DNA of 64,000 nt from Ornithinimicrobium sp. INDO-MA30-4 (GCF_021535045.1 NZ_CP091056.1:310001-374000); one strand, 5' to 3'. Counted from the stretch's first letter, positions 29,909 to 40,528 are shown. The notes: a model not told the origin generated them from the sequence alone. Translations and numbers: made by a program.

Positions 29909-30209
29909 GCACCGAAGATCTCGAGCGCTATGAGTCCGACATGGAATTGCAGTTGTATCGCGAATATCGCGATGTCGTCGGGCTTTTAGCCATGTCGTAG
30001 AGACTGAGCGACGCTTCTATTTGGCCAACGACGTCGATGTGCAGGTCCGGAACGCTGGATCCGAAACGTGGTTTGAGGTCACGATGACCGACGCCTGGGT
30101 GTGGGATGTGTATCGGCCGGCCCGATTCGTTAAGAAGGTGCGAGTCATCACCTTTAAAGACGTCAACGTCGAAGAAATCTCCAAGTCAGATCTTGAGGTT
30201 CCGTCTTAA
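29905..30209 (+). CDS. DUF2469 family protein (one frame break)
   Basis: About 101 residues. The family lies after rnhB throughout actinobacteria and has no known function. It begins STEDLERYESDMELQLYREY, a markedly acidic and aromatic stretch, and continues with VETERRFYLANDVDV, WFEVTMTDAWVWDVYRP and KVRVITFKDVNVEE. The frame breaks at about 29986, where a T run is one short (VGLFSHVVE). The start overlaps the rnhB stop. The 148 bases that follow, before yraN, hold no gene. Confidence 0.85.
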
Positions 30210-30357
30210 TCGAGCTGCAGACTCGACGAGCGAAACGAAAAGTAGCTCGGTGGTCATTTCCACACCCCTGCTGTGAGCTTGAGGTTGTCCACCTCGACCG
30301 GCTTATGCCCCTGCGCTCCATGCTCACCAGCGAGAGTGAGTGCTGGAGGTGGGGGAG

Positions 30358-30735
30358 ATGCCCAACACGGGAATGTCGCACAAACTTGCTCGCGCAGTGG
30401 GGGACCACGGCGAGGAGATCGCAGCAAATCTGGCCTCGGAGTGGGGCTGGCAGATCATTGAGCGCAACTGGCGCTGCCAATGGGGCGAGATCGACCTAGT
30501 AGCCCGCGATGGCTCGACCCTGGTCGTTGTCGAGGTGAAGACCAGAAGATCGGCTCGCTTTGGTGCCCCGGTCGAAGCTGTCACGAGGGCAAAGCTGGGG
30601 CGGTTGCGCCGGTTGGCGTGGGCCTACGCTCGCGAGCACAAGGTGCAGGCGAGTTTGATCCGGGTTGACGTCATCGGAATCATGCTCCGGCCTGGAGCAG
30701 AGCCGTTGGTGCAGCACCTGCGTGGGGTGGCGTGA
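30358..30735 (+). CDS. yraN: YraN / UPF0102 family nuclease-like protein
   Basis: About 125 residues of the Holliday-junction-resolvase-like UPF0102 family. Motifs are AVGDHGEEIAANLASEWGW, NWRCQWGEIDLVARDG and LVVVEVKTRRSARFG, giving the E..D..ExK catalytic set of the PD-(D/E)XK nucleases. Activity has not been generally shown. GGAGGTGGGGGAG lies just upstream of ATG 30358; another in-frame ATG is at 30373. The stop overlaps the comM start. Unbroken. Confidence 0.88.
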   Translation: MPNTGMSHKLARAVGDHGEEIAANLASEWGWQIIERNWRCQWGEIDLVARDGSTLVVVEVKTRRSARFGAPVEAVTRAKLGRLRRLAWAYAREHKVQASLIRVDVIGIMLRPGAEPLVQHLRGVA

Positions 30736-32271
30736 TGGGGTTTGCCTCAACCTTCGCGGTTGGACTCAACGGTGTCCGAGGCGCTGTGGTGCGCGTTGAA
30801 GCCTACGGTCACTCGGGGTTGCCCGCCTACGTCGTCACTGGGCTCGCGGACGCAGCCTGTGCTCAAGCCCCCGACCGGGTCCGGGCAGCCACCTCGATCA
30901 CCGGGGTCGCGCTGACGGCGCAGAGGTGGACCCTCAACCTCTCGCCAGCCAGTGTGCCCAAAAACGGCAGCGGCTTTGACTTGGCCCTGGCCGTTGCTCT
31001 GCTTGCTGCTGACCGAAAGATCACTGCTCGGCAGTCTGCGGATTTTGGACACATCGGTGAATTGGGGTTGGACGGCACGGTTCGACCCGTCGCCGGGGTG
31101 CTGCCGATGGTTTTGGCTCTCTCTGAGGCGGGGGTTAGCAATGTGATGGTCCCGTTGGGTAGCGCTCGTGAGGCGGCTCTAGTGACTGGGGTTCAGGTCA
31201 TTGCCGTGCGGGACTTGGCTGACGTGTTGGCCTTCTACGAGGGATTGGCGCAAGGCGACGAGCCGCCATTGTTGGGTATCCCGCTCTCAAAACGGGGCCC
31301 AATCGAGCACCCTGACATGTCCGACGTCGTGGGACAGCCCGAAGCCAGGCTCGGCCTGGAGGTCGCGGCTGCTGGGCGTCATCACATGTTGCTCATCGGG
31401 CCACCCGGTGCAGGAAAGACAATGTTGGCAGAGCGGATGCCATCGGTGCTCCCACCCCTGCCTTATGACCAAGCGATCGAAGTCACGAGCATTCATTCGG
31501 TTCTGGGTGAGTTGCCGGGCAGCGAAGATCTGATCGAGCGGGCGCCGTTCGTGGCGCCGCATCATGGGGCCTCGATGTCTGCAGTGATCGGTGGCGGATC
31601 GGGCCGGGTGCGGCCAGGCGCGGTGTCCCGGGCCCACCAAGGTGTTCTTTTCTTGGATGAGGCCCCGAGTTCCGGCGAGATGTCCTCGACGGACTGCGCC
31701 AACCGCTGGAGTCTGGCCGAGTGGTGATTGCGCGAGCAGAGCGCCACGTGCATCTGCCGGCTAGCTTTCAACTGGTGCTGGCAGCCAACCCGTGTCCGTG
31801 TGGCCACGGCTACGGCAAGGGCGCAAAGTGCACTTGCACACCCGCCGCCCGCAGGGCCTATCTCGCCAAATTATCCGGGCCACTACTGGATCGCATGGAT
31901 GTGCGCCTGAACGTGCTGCCCGTCGCTCGGGTAGATCTGATGGCGCCGGCGGGCGAGACGTCTGCCGACATCAGCGCACGAGTGTTGCAAGCCCGTGAAA
32001 AGCAAGGGCACGGTGGAGCGCCAAAGGCTGGCAAGTGAATGCTCAGGCACCGGGCCGCGAATTGCGTGATGGCCGATTTCGACTGCCCGCGAGGGTGCGA
32101 TCAACCATCGATCGGGCGCTTGATCGCGGTGATCTCACGCTGCGCGGATATGACCGATGCCTGCGGGTCGCCTGGACCGTTGCCGATCTGCAAGGCCACG
32201 AGACCCCGACGGCTGATGATCTGGGCGTGGCTTTGAGCCTACGAAATCACGGGGGAGTGCGAGCGGCATGA
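30735..32271 (+). CDS. comM: ComM/YifB-type Mg-chelatase-like AAA+ protein (two frame breaks)
   Basis: ComM is a hexameric helicase that helps branch migration during integration of transformed DNA. About 512 residues. The N-terminal Lon-protease-like domain holds YVVTGLADAACAQAPDRV and VPKNGSGFDLALAVALL; the AAA+ module has Walker A GPPGAGKTMLAERM and Walker B GVLFLDEAPEF; the Mg-chelatase zinc-binding region is NPCPCGHGYGKGAKCTC. Frames break near 31670 (DEAPEF to RRDVLDGL) and about 32005. Starts GTG 30732 or ATG 30735, overlapping yraN. It is next to dprA, also a transformation gene, as is usual even in species not known to be competent. Confidence 0.88.
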
Positions 32272-33429
32272 GTGAGCCAGCGACGGGGACGGAAGCCACA
32301 AGAGGCCCGGATGTAGACGATCTGCGGGTCAGGATCACCTGGGCAAGAATCGCCGAGCCACAAGACAAGCTGGCACGCAGACTCATCGAGCAATGGGGTT
32401 TACCTGAAGCTCTGGAGCGCGTGCAGACCAGCATCTCGCGCGGAGGCGGCAAGGAACGCGACGTCGAAGTCGACATCGGAGCAAGATTTGCTGCCCGGTT
32501 GGCCCATGTGGACGTCGACCGCGAGTTAGAAATGGCCGCCAAAGTGGGTGCCGTCATTCTGTTACCCGGCCAGCCGGGATGGCCATCCCGACTTGATGAG
32601 TTAGAGCACCCACCCTGGGCGCTGTGGTCTCGAGGTGAGCAGTCCCCAGCCGTTGCCTGTCATCGATCGATCTCGATAGTGGGCGCTCGCGCCAGCACTC
32701 ACTATGGAGACCGAGAGGCGTCCACCCTGGCTGGTGAATTGTGCGACCAGGGTTTCAGCATCGTCTCCGGTGCGGCCTACGGGATCGACGCCGCCGCCCA
32801 CCGTGGAGCGCTCGCCGCGGGTGGCTGCACGCTCGCGTTGTTGGCCTGCGGTGTTGATCGGGCCTATCCGGCCCGGCATAGCAATTGCTGGCTCAAATCG
32901 CCGAGAGCGGCGCGGTCCTCAGCGAAGTCCCACCGGGTGCAGCGCCTCTGCGGACTCGATTCTTGGCCAGGAACCGCCTGATTGCCGCGGCCAGCGGTGG
33001 CACGGTGATGGTGGAAGCGGGTCTGCGCTCTGGAGCCAGGAGCACGGTGTCGGAAGCGGTCGCCCTGAATAGGCCGGTGGGGGCGCTACCGGGGCCGGTG
33101 ACCTCGATGGTCTCCGCTGGCTGCCATGAAGAGATTCGAGCAGGTCGGGCCGTGCTGGTCACCGACGCAGCCGAGGTGCGTGATCTGTGTGGCGCGTTAG
33201 GCGAGGACATGGCACCGCTCAAAGCGGTCCCCATCGCTCGCATGACGGCTTAGAAGGGCTTGAGTTGAGGGTGTGGGAATGTCTGAGGCCACCTGGCCGG
33301 CGCGGAATGGACGTTGAAGAAGTCACCCGCGTCGCGGGGCTCAGCGCGCTGGAGGCGTTGTCAGCGCTAGGCCAACTTGAAGCGAGTCGGCGGGTTCGTA
33401 GGGAGGGGCTTCGATGGCAACGGGTCTAG
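32268..33429 (+). CDS. dprA: DNA-processing protein DprA (two frame breaks)
   Basis: DprA protects incoming single-stranded DNA and loads RecA in natural transformation. About 387 residues. Its Rossmann core has ISIVGARASTHYGDREA, GFSIVSGAAYGIDAAAHRGAL, LLACGVDRAYPARH and FLARNRLIAAASGGTVMVEA with the conserved Arg and Gly residues. A C-terminal winged helix follows (MDVEEVTRVAGLSALEAL). Frames break at about 32882 (ARHS to QLLAQIAE) and about 33238. The end overlaps the M23 gene. Confidence 0.88.
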
Positions 33430-33908
33430 TAAAGAGGCTGCCGATGTTGATTGCTGTGGTGGCGCTTGTGCTGCCGCCCTTTGTTGAGTCGGAGCCGATC
33501 TGGGAATGGCCACAGGGGCGGGAGGTGGCGGTGAGAGAGGCGTTCGATCCGCCGGCTCAACGTTGGCTGCCTGGCCACCGCGGAGTCGACTTGTCTGGAG
33601 TCGATGGGGACCAGCTCTATGCAGTGGACGAGGGTGTGGTCGCCTTTAGCGGCTCGATTGCGGGCATCGGCATTCTGTCCATTGCCCACGAAGGCGGCAT
33701 CAACAGCACCTACCAACCCATCAACGCCTCAGTCTCGAAGGGCGATCGCGTGGCGCGGGGTGAGCCTATCGGGCATCTGGTTGAAGGGATGGACCACTGC
33801 GCGATCGGGACTTGCCTGCACCTTGGCGCAAAACGGGGAGATGCCTACCTCGACCCGATGTTTCTCTTACAGGGCTACGAGGTGGTGCTGTTGCCTACGC
33901 GGGGCTAG
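33414..33908 (+). CDS. M23/LytM-type peptidase-like protein
   Basis: About 164 residues with an N-terminal membrane or signal segment (MLIAVVALVLPPF), so exported. The LytM domain starts GHRGVDLSG with the zinc-binding HxxxD; the second site reads CLHLGAKRGDAYLDP, where a canonical M23 enzyme has HxH. Here the first His of that pair is Cys, so catalysis is doubtful; some M23 proteins act as non-enzymatic activators of amidases. Actinobacterial homologues of this position, upstream of rpsB, are of this short type. Unbroken; it overlaps the dprA end by 16 bp. Confidence 0.75.
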   Translation: MATGLVKRLPMLIAVVALVLPPFVESEPIWEWPQGREVAVREAFDPPAQRWLPGHRGVDLSGVDGDQLYAVDEGVVAFSGSIAGIGILSIAHEGGINSTYQPINASVSKGDRVARGEPIGHLVEGMDHCAIGTCLHLGAKRGDAYLDPMFLLQGYEVVLLPTRG

Positions 33909-33954
33909 CTTGCTGGGCGTGGCCGGCCCCTGCCGCAATGGCATGGGGTGGTGA

Positions 33955-34870
33955 CTAGGCCCGCGGGTGTGCTTGCCGATAGGCAGCGCGGAGCCGCTCA
34001 GTCGAAACGTGCGTGTAGATCTGCGTGGTCGCCAAACTGGCGTGGCCGAGCACTTCTTGCACGGTCCGCACGTCGGCGCCGCCATCGAGCAGGTGAGTCG
34101 CCGCGCTATGCCGCAACGCGTGGGGTGAAGCGTCGGGTGCATCGGGTAAGTGCTGAAGCAGATCGCTGAGGGCGGCTCGGATCTGGCGTTGGTCGGCTCG
34201 CTTGCCTTTCCTGCCCAATAGAAGCGCTGCGCCAGATTCTGCTGTCACCAGCTGTGGGCGAGCGCCCTTGAGATAGGCCTCGATGGCATCGCTAGCCGGT
34301 TTGCCAAAGGGCACGACGCGCTGCTTTTTGCCCTTACCCAGGACTCGCACGGTGGCATCCATCAAATCGACGTCGTCGATGTCGAGCCCAACGAGCTCGC
34401 CTACCCGGATGCCGCTGGCGTACAACAACTCCAGCGCAGCCCTATTGCGCGCGTGCAAGGGTCACCGTCATCGCTAGCCAGGGCTGCAAGGTCGAGCAGT
34501 CCACTTGCCTGGTCGGCAGCCAACACTTCGGGCAGGTGGCGTTCTTTGGCTGGAGCCACTAAGCGCAGTGAGGGATCAGCGACGATGACACCGCGGTCAA
34601 GAGCCCAGCGAAAAAAGTCTTGGCGCTCGCACACCGGCGCGAAATGGTGGAGCGCGCCGCGCCAGATTCGCTTTGCAGCGCCAACCAGGAGCGCAGCACA
34701 CGAAGGGTCACGTGATGAATCGAGGTGATCCCTTGCTTGGCGAGCGCGTCATTGAGGGAGCGCAGATCACCCAGGTAGGCACGCACCGTGTGCTCTGACC
34801 TGCCCTGCGAAACCTGCAGATGATCGGCAAAGGAGTCGAGCAGCGTTGCCGGGAGTGCCTGCTGCGACAT
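33955..34870 (-). CDS. xerC: Tyrosine recombinase XerC (two frame breaks)
   Basis: XerC with XerD resolves chromosome dimers at dif. About 305 residues. The N-terminal SAM-like domain opens [20 protein letters not shown], and the catalytic domain has the Arg in [13 protein letters not shown], then [15 protein letters not shown] with His and Arg, and the nucleophile Tyr in [13 protein letters not shown]. Frames break near 34622 (TFF to RWALDRG) and near 34458. The position between the M23 gene and rpsB is standard for actinobacterial chromosomes, so this is a core gene and not a phage integrase. Confidence 0.9.
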
Positions 34871-34871
34871 C

Positions 34872-36048
34872 TCAGGGCGTTTTCGCGGGGCCAGCGGCGA
34901 GGGCGGAGAGTTTGTTTAACCCGGCGCTGATGGTCTCTGGCAGCTTGCAATAGGCCAGTCGCACCAACGATGCCGAGTGTTCAGTCGTGACGCAGAACGC
35001 AGAGACGGGCACGGCGACCACGCCATACTCTTGTGGCGCTCGCCTACAGAAGGCAAGGGCATCTTCACCGCCAACGCCGGAGACGTCGGCCACGACGAAG
35101 TACGTCCCCGCTGGCTGCGCAAAGGTATGCCGATCTCAGTCAGGCCAGCAAGGAGCAAATCGCGGCGCGACTGCAAATCTTCGGCGCCAGCCGCGAAGAA
35201 CTCATCCGGGAAGCCCAAGCCTTCGGCGATCGCATCCTGGAACGGACCGGAAGCCGCGAAGGTCATCACCTGCTTGACCGCCTTAACTGCGGAGATCAAC
35301 TCAGCACTTCCATGGACCCAGCCGACTTTCCATCCAGTGGCTGAAAAGGTTTTGCCACCTGAAGAGATCGTCAGGGTCCGCTGCGCCATCCCTGGCAGCG
35401 CGGCGATCGGCGTGTGAGTGTGACCGTCAAAACTAAGTGCTCATAGACCTCATCGCTGATGACGATCAGGTCGTGCGCACTGGCGATGGCGGCCAACTGG
35501 TCCAACTCTTCTTTGCTAAACACTCGCCCGGTCGGGTTGTGCGGGTTGTTCAGCATGATGGCCCGGGTGCGGCTGTTGATCTGCGCCTCGAGCCCGTCGA
35601 AGTCCAAGGCGAAATCGGGAAAGAGCATCGGGACTGTGCGCTGAACGCCACCGGCAAGTGCTATCGCCGAGGCGTAAATGTCGAAGAACGGCTCGAAGGT
35701 GATGACCTCATCGCCAGGCTCCACGAGGGCAAGCACCGATGCGGTCAGCGCCTCGGTCGCACCGACTGTCACCAACACTTCGGTGTCGGGGTCAACAGTG
35801 AGCCCATAGAACCGGCGTTGATGCTCGGCAATTGCTTGTCGCAGCACTGGCTTGCCGATCCCCGGGGCGTATTGGTTAGCGCCGCCAGCGATCTGGTCCT
35901 GGGCAATCTGCTTCAACGAAGCAGGTGTGTCTTGGTCAGGAAACCCTTGGCCCAGGTTGACCGCTTCGTATTGGAGCGCGCGTTGAGTCATCTCAGAGAA
36001 GATCGAATCCGCGAACCCTTGCATCCGGCTAACTAGTGGTGACGACAT
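34872..36048 (-). CDS. PLP-dependent class I/II aminotransferase (two frame breaks)
   Basis: About 392 residues of fold-type I. N-terminal [32 protein letters not shown] and [10 protein letters not shown] are typical of the methionine/kynurenine/aspartate aminotransferase group (YbdL, KAT and DapC-like). The PLP-binding Lys is in [16 protein letters not shown]. Frames break near 35420 (EHLV to FDGHTHTP) and near 35105 (LTEIGIPL to APAGTYFV). It is 1 bp upstream of xerC on the same strand. The substrate is not decidable from sequence; candidates are methionine, aromatic amino acids or succinyldiaminopimelate. Confidence 0.83.
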
Positions 36049-36290
36049 ACCTCCACCGTAGTAGGAGAGTCACTCATGACCAGGCCAATCGAGGCGTGCT
36101 CACCGATTTCGTGTCCTTGTGCTCAAGGCTTAGACTTAGACCACGCTCAGTGTGCTCACTGGGCGAATTCGCGTGTCATCGAGCCACCCGCAATGAGTGG
36201 GCCAACCTTCGCGGTCCGCAGCAGAAGCTGCGGTGGAGGTGGGTGGTGGCACCAGGGCCAACTGCACATCTAAAGAAAGAGAGACACGGC
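36049..36290 (+). promoter_or_regulatory. rpsB upstream region (242 nt)
   Basis: The gap between the divergent aminotransferase and rpsB. No gene is seen; the plus frame is open here only by chance. It must hold promoters in both directions. A repeated TTAGACTTAGACC at about 36129-36141 could include a -10 box, but I do not see a convincing -35. The rpsB ribosome site is AAAGAGAGA just before ATG 36291. Confidence 0.35.
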
Positions 36291-37202
36291 ATGGCCGTCG
36301 TCACAATGCGTCAACTCCTCGACAGCGGTGTCCACTTCGGACACCAGACTCGTCGTTGGAACCCGAAGATGAAGCGCTTCATCATGACCGAGCGCAATGG
36401 CATCTACATCATCGACCTGCAGCAGTCGCTGACCTACATCAACGAAGCGTACGAGTTCGTGAAGCAGACCGTTGCTCACGGTGGCTCGGTGCTTTTCGTG
36501 GGCACGAAGAAGCAGGCTCAGGAGTCCATTGCCGAGCAGTCGACTCGCGTGGGCATGCCCTACGTGAACTACCGCTGGTTGGGTGGAATGCTCACCAACT
36601 TCGGCACCATCTCCAAGCGTTTGTCGCGCCTCAAGGAGCTCGAAGAGGTGAACTTCGACGATGTGGCCGGTTCGGGCCGCACCAAGAAGGAGCTTCTGAT
36701 GATGCGTCGCGAGAAGGACAAGCTCGACCGCACCCTTGGTGGTATCCGCGACATGGGCCGCGTTCCGTCGGCCATCTGGGTCGTTGACACCAAGAAGGAG
36801 CACCTCGCAGTTACTGAGGCTCGCAAGCTTGGCGTTCCCGTGATCGCCATCCTCGACACCAACTGCGACCCCGACGAGGTCGACTACAAGATCCCCGGCA
36901 ACGACGACGCCATCCGCTCGGTCACTCTGTTGACCCGCGTGATCGCCGACGCTGTTGCTGATGGTCTGATTGCTCGCTCCGGCGGCGGCTCCAGCACCGA
37001 CGAGGCCGCTGAGCCGATGGCTGAGTGGGAGCGCGAGTTGCTCGCTGGCTCCGAGGAGACCAAGGCCGCTGACACCGAGGCTGCTGCCCCGGCCGCGACC
37101 GAAGAAGCTCCTGCTGCTGAGGCTCCTGCTGCTGAGGCTCCTGCTGCTGAGGCTGCCGACACCGAGGCTGCCGCTCCGGCCGCCGACGAGTCCAAGTCCT
37201 GA
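36291..37202 (+). CDS. rpsB: 30S ribosomal protein uS2 with Ala/Glu/Pro-rich tail
   Basis: uS2 binds late to the small subunit and bridges uS1. The core of about 250 residues starts [20 protein letters not shown] and includes [28 protein letters not shown] and [17 protein letters not shown]. It ends in about 50 residues of low-complexity Ala, Glu, Pro and Thr (303 residues in all), built partly from a 15-bp tandem repeat. Such acidic tails are seen on uS2 in several actinobacteria. It is unbroken, and tsf follows after 38 bp, as usual. Confidence 0.95.
   Translation: MAVVTMRQLLDSGVHFGHQTRRWNPKMKRFIMTERNGIYIIDLQQSLTYINEAYEFVKQTVAHGGSVLFVGTKKQAQESIAEQSTRVGMPYVNYRWLGGMLTNFGTISKRLSRLKELEEVNFDDVAGSGRTKKELLMMRREKDKLDRTLGGIRDMGRVPSAIWVVDTKKEHLAVTEARKLGVPVIAILDTNCDPDEVDYKIPGNDDAIRSVTLLTRVIADAVADGLIARSGGGSSTDEAAEPMAEWERELLAGSEETKAADTEAAAPAATEEAPAAEAPAAEAPAAEAADTEAAAPAADESKS
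37107..37151 (+). repeat. Three tandem copies of a 15-bp repeat in rpsB
   Basis: GCTCCTGCTGCTGAG is repeated three times without change at 37107-37121, 37122-37136 and 37137-37151, encoding APAAE units in the tail of uS2. The unit keeps the frame, so copy number could vary without damage. Confidence 0.9.
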
Positions 37203-37240
37203 TTCTTCCTTCCTTCTTCTTTAAGGAGCACAGAACAGAT

Positions 37241-38073
37241 ATGGCGAACTACACGATTGCCGATGTTAAGGCTCTGCGTGAGCAGACTGGCGCCGGCATG
37301 ATGGACGTCAAGAAGGCTCTTGACGAGGCCGAGGGCGACAGCTCCAAGGCACGCGACATCTTGCGCGTCAAGGGCCTCAAGGGTGTGACCAAGCGTGAGG
37401 GCGTGCAGCCTCCAACGGTCTGGTCCGCGTCCAGGTTGAGAACAACGTTGGCACCATGGTTGAGGTCAACTGCGAGACCGACTTCGTCGCCAAGGGCCCG
37501 AAGTTCGGCGAGCTGGCCGACGAGATGTTGGCACAGGCCGCTGCGGTTGGCGCTGTCGACGCGGAGACCTTCCTGGACTCCGAGCGTGATGGCAAGACTG
37601 TCAAGGAAATCCTCGACGAGGCCAACGCGGCCATCGGCGAGAAGATCGAGGTCCGTCGCGTTGCACGCGTCGAGGCCGCTGACGGTGGCGCTGTCGTGTC
37701 CTACCTGCACAAGACGAGCCCCGACCTGCCCGCGCAGATCGGCGTCTTGGTGGCAACGGACGGCGACGAGCAGCTCTCGCGTGACATCGCGATGCACGTC
37801 GCAGCCTTCAGCCCGACCGTGTTGACTCGTGACGAGGTCGACGCTGAGACCGTTGAGTCTGAGCGTCGCATCGCCGAGGAGACCGCACGCGAGGAGGGCA
37901 AGCCCGAGGCTGCTCTTTCGCGGATCATCGAAGGCCGCGTCAACGGCTACTTCAAGGAGAACGTCCTGCTCGACCAGGCGTTCGCCAAGGAGCCACAGAA
38001 GTCCGTGGCCCAGGTGGCCAAGGAAGGCGGCCTCGAAATCTCCTCCTTCGTGCGCTTCAAGGTTGGCGTCTGA
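37241..38073 (+). CDS. tsf: Elongation factor Ts (one frame break)
   Basis: EF-Ts exchanges GDP for GTP on EF-Tu. About 278 residues. The N-terminal domain has [20 protein letters not shown] and [25 protein letters not shown] is the core signature; the C-terminal part includes [18 protein letters not shown]. The frame breaks at about 37402, where one C is missing ([12 protein letters not shown]). A strong terminator follows at 38093. GGAG lies before the ATG. Confidence 0.93.
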
Positions 38074-38092
38074 TCTTCACCTGATCAGCTAG

Positions 38093-38140
38093 ACAATGGC
38101 TGTGGCCGGATCCCATCGGGGGTCCGGCCACAGCCATTGT
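38093..38140. terminator. Terminator between tsf and nadC
   Basis: ACAATGGCTGTGGCCGGA at 38093-38110 pairs perfectly with TCCGGCCACAGCCATTGT at 38123-38140 (18 bp, 12-base loop). It separates two convergent units. No long T run follows on either side, but the stem is very strong. Confidence 0.85.
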
Positions 38141-38148
38141 GTATGCCG

Positions 38149-39000
38149 TCAGTCGCCGACCGCGTCCAACCCAAGATCGAGCGTGGGGGCACTGTGGGTG
38201 ATCCAGCCGGCTGAGATGGTGTCCACGCCGGTCTTGGCGATATCGCGCACCGTGCTCAGCGTGACATTGCCGAAGCCTCGATGGTCATCCGCCCATCGAT
38301 CAGAGCGACAGCCTCGCGCAGCATTATCGGTGGCATGTTGTCGAGCATCACCACATCAACCGGGCTCTGGAGCAGTTCGCGCAACTGGTCCAGGGTGTCG
38401 ACCTCAACTTCAATTGCAACGAGGTGGCCCACCGACGCTCGAACACTTTGAACGGCGGCAGTGATGCTGCCAGCGACCGCGATGTGGTTGTCCTTGATCA
38501 GCACGGCATCGTCAAGGCCAAAGCGATGATTCTTGCCACCACCGCAGCGCACGGCAACTTCTCCAACGCCCTCAGACCCGGCGTAGTTTTCCGCGTGCAG
38601 GTGATCGCAGTGCCTGTGCCAGCCACGGCGTCCACCAGTTTCGTCGTCTCGGTGGCGACGCCACCAGATGGCCTAGGAAGTTCAACGCGACCCGTTCGGC
38701 GGTCAGGATGCTCGCGGCTTGGCCGGAAATACTGGCAACTTCTTGACCGGCGATCACGCGAGCGCCATCGCTCACCATGCTGGTGTACCTGACGCCGGTA
38801 TCGACAAGACGATAAGTCTCGCGCGCGACCTCTTGGCCAGCGATGGTTCCGGCTTGGCGAGCAACAATGTTGAAGACTGCTTGGGTGCCAGAGCCGACGG
38901 TGGCCGTGGTTGTTATGTCTCCGACCCGGCCCAGGTCTTCGGCCAATGCCAACCGCATGGTGTCGGCATACAGGATCGTGGGCAGGGGAGTAATGCTCAT
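38149..39000 (-). CDS. nadC: Quinolinate phosphoribosyltransferase (decarboxylating; about three frame breaks)
   Basis: NadC turns quinolinate and PRPP into nicotinate mononucleotide, the last step of de novo NAD ring synthesis. About 285 residues. N-terminal [65 protein letters not shown] and [10 protein letters not shown] are the active-site motifs. Frames break near 38663, 38575 and 38275. The start overlaps the nadB stop (ATGA). It forms the 3' gene of the nadA-nadB-nadC operon. Confidence 0.9.
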
Positions 39001-40526
39001 CGGGCGCTCCTGGCGGTTGTTTGCGCGGCCATCACGGTGTGCTGAGCCTCGCCGAGGCGCAGCACGGGGTGGTCGCTGCGGAAATGTCCTCCTCGGCTTT
39101 CCAGGCGAGCAAGCGCAGACTTCAACACCATTGTGGCGACGGCCGCCGATGGCGGGTTGCTCCGATAGTGGTGCTCGATGAGGTCGATAGCCCCCTGCAA
39201 GCCCTGCGCATCGCGGACCAGCCCTGCTGCGCTGGTCATCAGCGGTGCGATGGTGGCAAGAGCACGCCACGACTCAACCTGGCGTTGGATGAGAAATGCA
39301 GCGTGGTCGTGCGACGGCGCGGCAACAGCGCGCGGCGTGCCGAGGGCACTGCCGGGATCACGTGCATCATCGAGAAGGTCCACTGCGGCTTCCCGTCCAG
39401 TCACGACAGCCTCGAGCAAGGAGTTGCTTGCCAAGCGATTGGCGCCATGCAGCCCGGTGCTGGCCACCTCACCCACGGCCCACAGCCCGGGGACTGACGT
39501 CCGTCCGTGAGCATCGACCAGCAGGCCACCGCAGTGATAGTGGGCAGCCGGCCGCACCGGAATGAGGTCCAGGCGTGGGTCCAAGCCTTCCTGCAGGCAG
39601 GCCCTCATCATGGCGGGGAAGTGCGCTGAGAGGTCTGCGCCGACTGCCCGGGCATCGAGGAACACGTAGTGGCCAGCCAAGGTTTGGTCGTGGATAGCCC
39701 GAGCTACCACGTCGCGGGCGGCCAGGGAATCGACGAATTCTTGGTTCTCGTTATTGACCAACACCGCTCCGTGCCCGCGCACCGCTTCACTGATCAACGG
39801 CATCGGACCTGGGCCAGCGAAGAGCGCTGTGGGGTGGAATTGCACCATCTCCAGGTCTCGGGCCAAGGCGCCCTGCTCCAACCCGAGGGCCAACCCCGAA
39901 CCCATCGCGCCGGCTGGGTTGGTGCTGAACTGCCAGAGCGAGCCAGCGCCGCCGGTCGCCAGCACCACGGCGCTTGCGGCGATGGTGCGGACAGTCTCAC
40001 CGTGTTGGACCGTGACACCTGTGATGTGACCCTCTTGCGAGATCAATTCGAGGGCAGTGTGATGTTCAGCCACCGTGATCGAGGGCGTTCGGCGAACTGA
40101 GTCCACGATGGCCTGCATGATGAAGTGGCCGCTGGTGTCGCCGCCAATATGCAAGACCCGTGGTCGGCCGTGGGCACCTTCCAAAGCCATGTCGTACTGA
40201 CCGGAGGTATTGACGTCGAACTGCACGCCGTTGGTCTCTAGGAAGTCGACAGCCTGTGCGCCCTGACGCACAATGTGCTGGACGGCCTGGGCATCGCACA
40301 GCCCAGCACCAGCGGCCAGGGTGTCGTTCACGTGCTCAGCAATGCTGCCGCCTGGCCCCACGGCGGCTGCGATGCCGCCCTGTGCCCAGTCGCTCGCGCA
40401 TACCCCAGGGAATTCACCTGAGGTCAGGACCAGGCAGGGGTGCGGCGCCAACGAGAGGGCGGTGGTCAGACCAGCCAGCCCAGCGCCCACGATGACGATG
40501 GGGCCCTGCGTCTGGCCAGCAGCCAT
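38997..40526 (-). CDS. nadB: L-aspartate oxidase
   Basis: NadB oxidises L-aspartate to iminoaspartate with FAD; iminoaspartate goes to NadA. It has 509 residues and is unbroken. The FAD motif is VIVGAGLAGLTTALSL; CASDWAQGGIAAAV, HTALEL and the substrate-site EMVQFHPTAL plus GANRLASNSLLEAVV are all present. Its stop overlaps nadC and its start is 2 bp from nadA. It is one of the longest unbroken genes in the window. Confidence 0.95.
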   Translation of the reverse strand: MAAGQTQGPIVIVGAGLAGLTTALSLAPHPCLVLTSGEFPGVCASDWAQGGIAAAVGPGGSIAEHVNDTLAAGAGLCDAQAVQHIVRQGAQAVDFLETNGVQFDVNTSGQYDMALEGAHGRPRVLHIGGDTSGHFIMQAIVDSVRRTPSITVAEHHTALELISQEGHITGVTVQHGETVRTIAASAVVLATGGAGSLWQFSTNPAGAMGSGLALGLEQGALARDLEMVQFHPTALFAGPGPMPLISEAVRGHGAVLVNNENQEFVDSLAARDVVARAIHDQTLAGHYVFLDARAVGADLSAHFPAMMRACLQEGLDPRLDLIPVRPAAHYHCGGLLVDAHGRTSVPGLWAVGEVASTGLHGANRLASNSLLEAVVTGREAAVDLLDDARDPGSALGTPRAVAAPSHDHAAFLIQRQVESWRALATIAPLMTSAAGLVRDAQGLQGAIDLIEHHYRSNPPSAAVATMVLKSALARLESRGGHFRSDHPVLRLGEAQHTVMAAQTTARSAR

Positions 40527-40528
40527 GG

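Noticed and set aside
33955-34870. XerC-like recombinase as a sign of an integrated element
   Set aside because: It lies at its usual chromosomal position next to rpsB, with no att repeats, tRNA gene or phage genes nearby.
36036-36290. N-terminal extension of uS2 by 85 residues
   Set aside because: The upstream frame is open by chance; the conserved protein begins at ATG 36291 with a ribosome site, and the extra residues match nothing in uS2.
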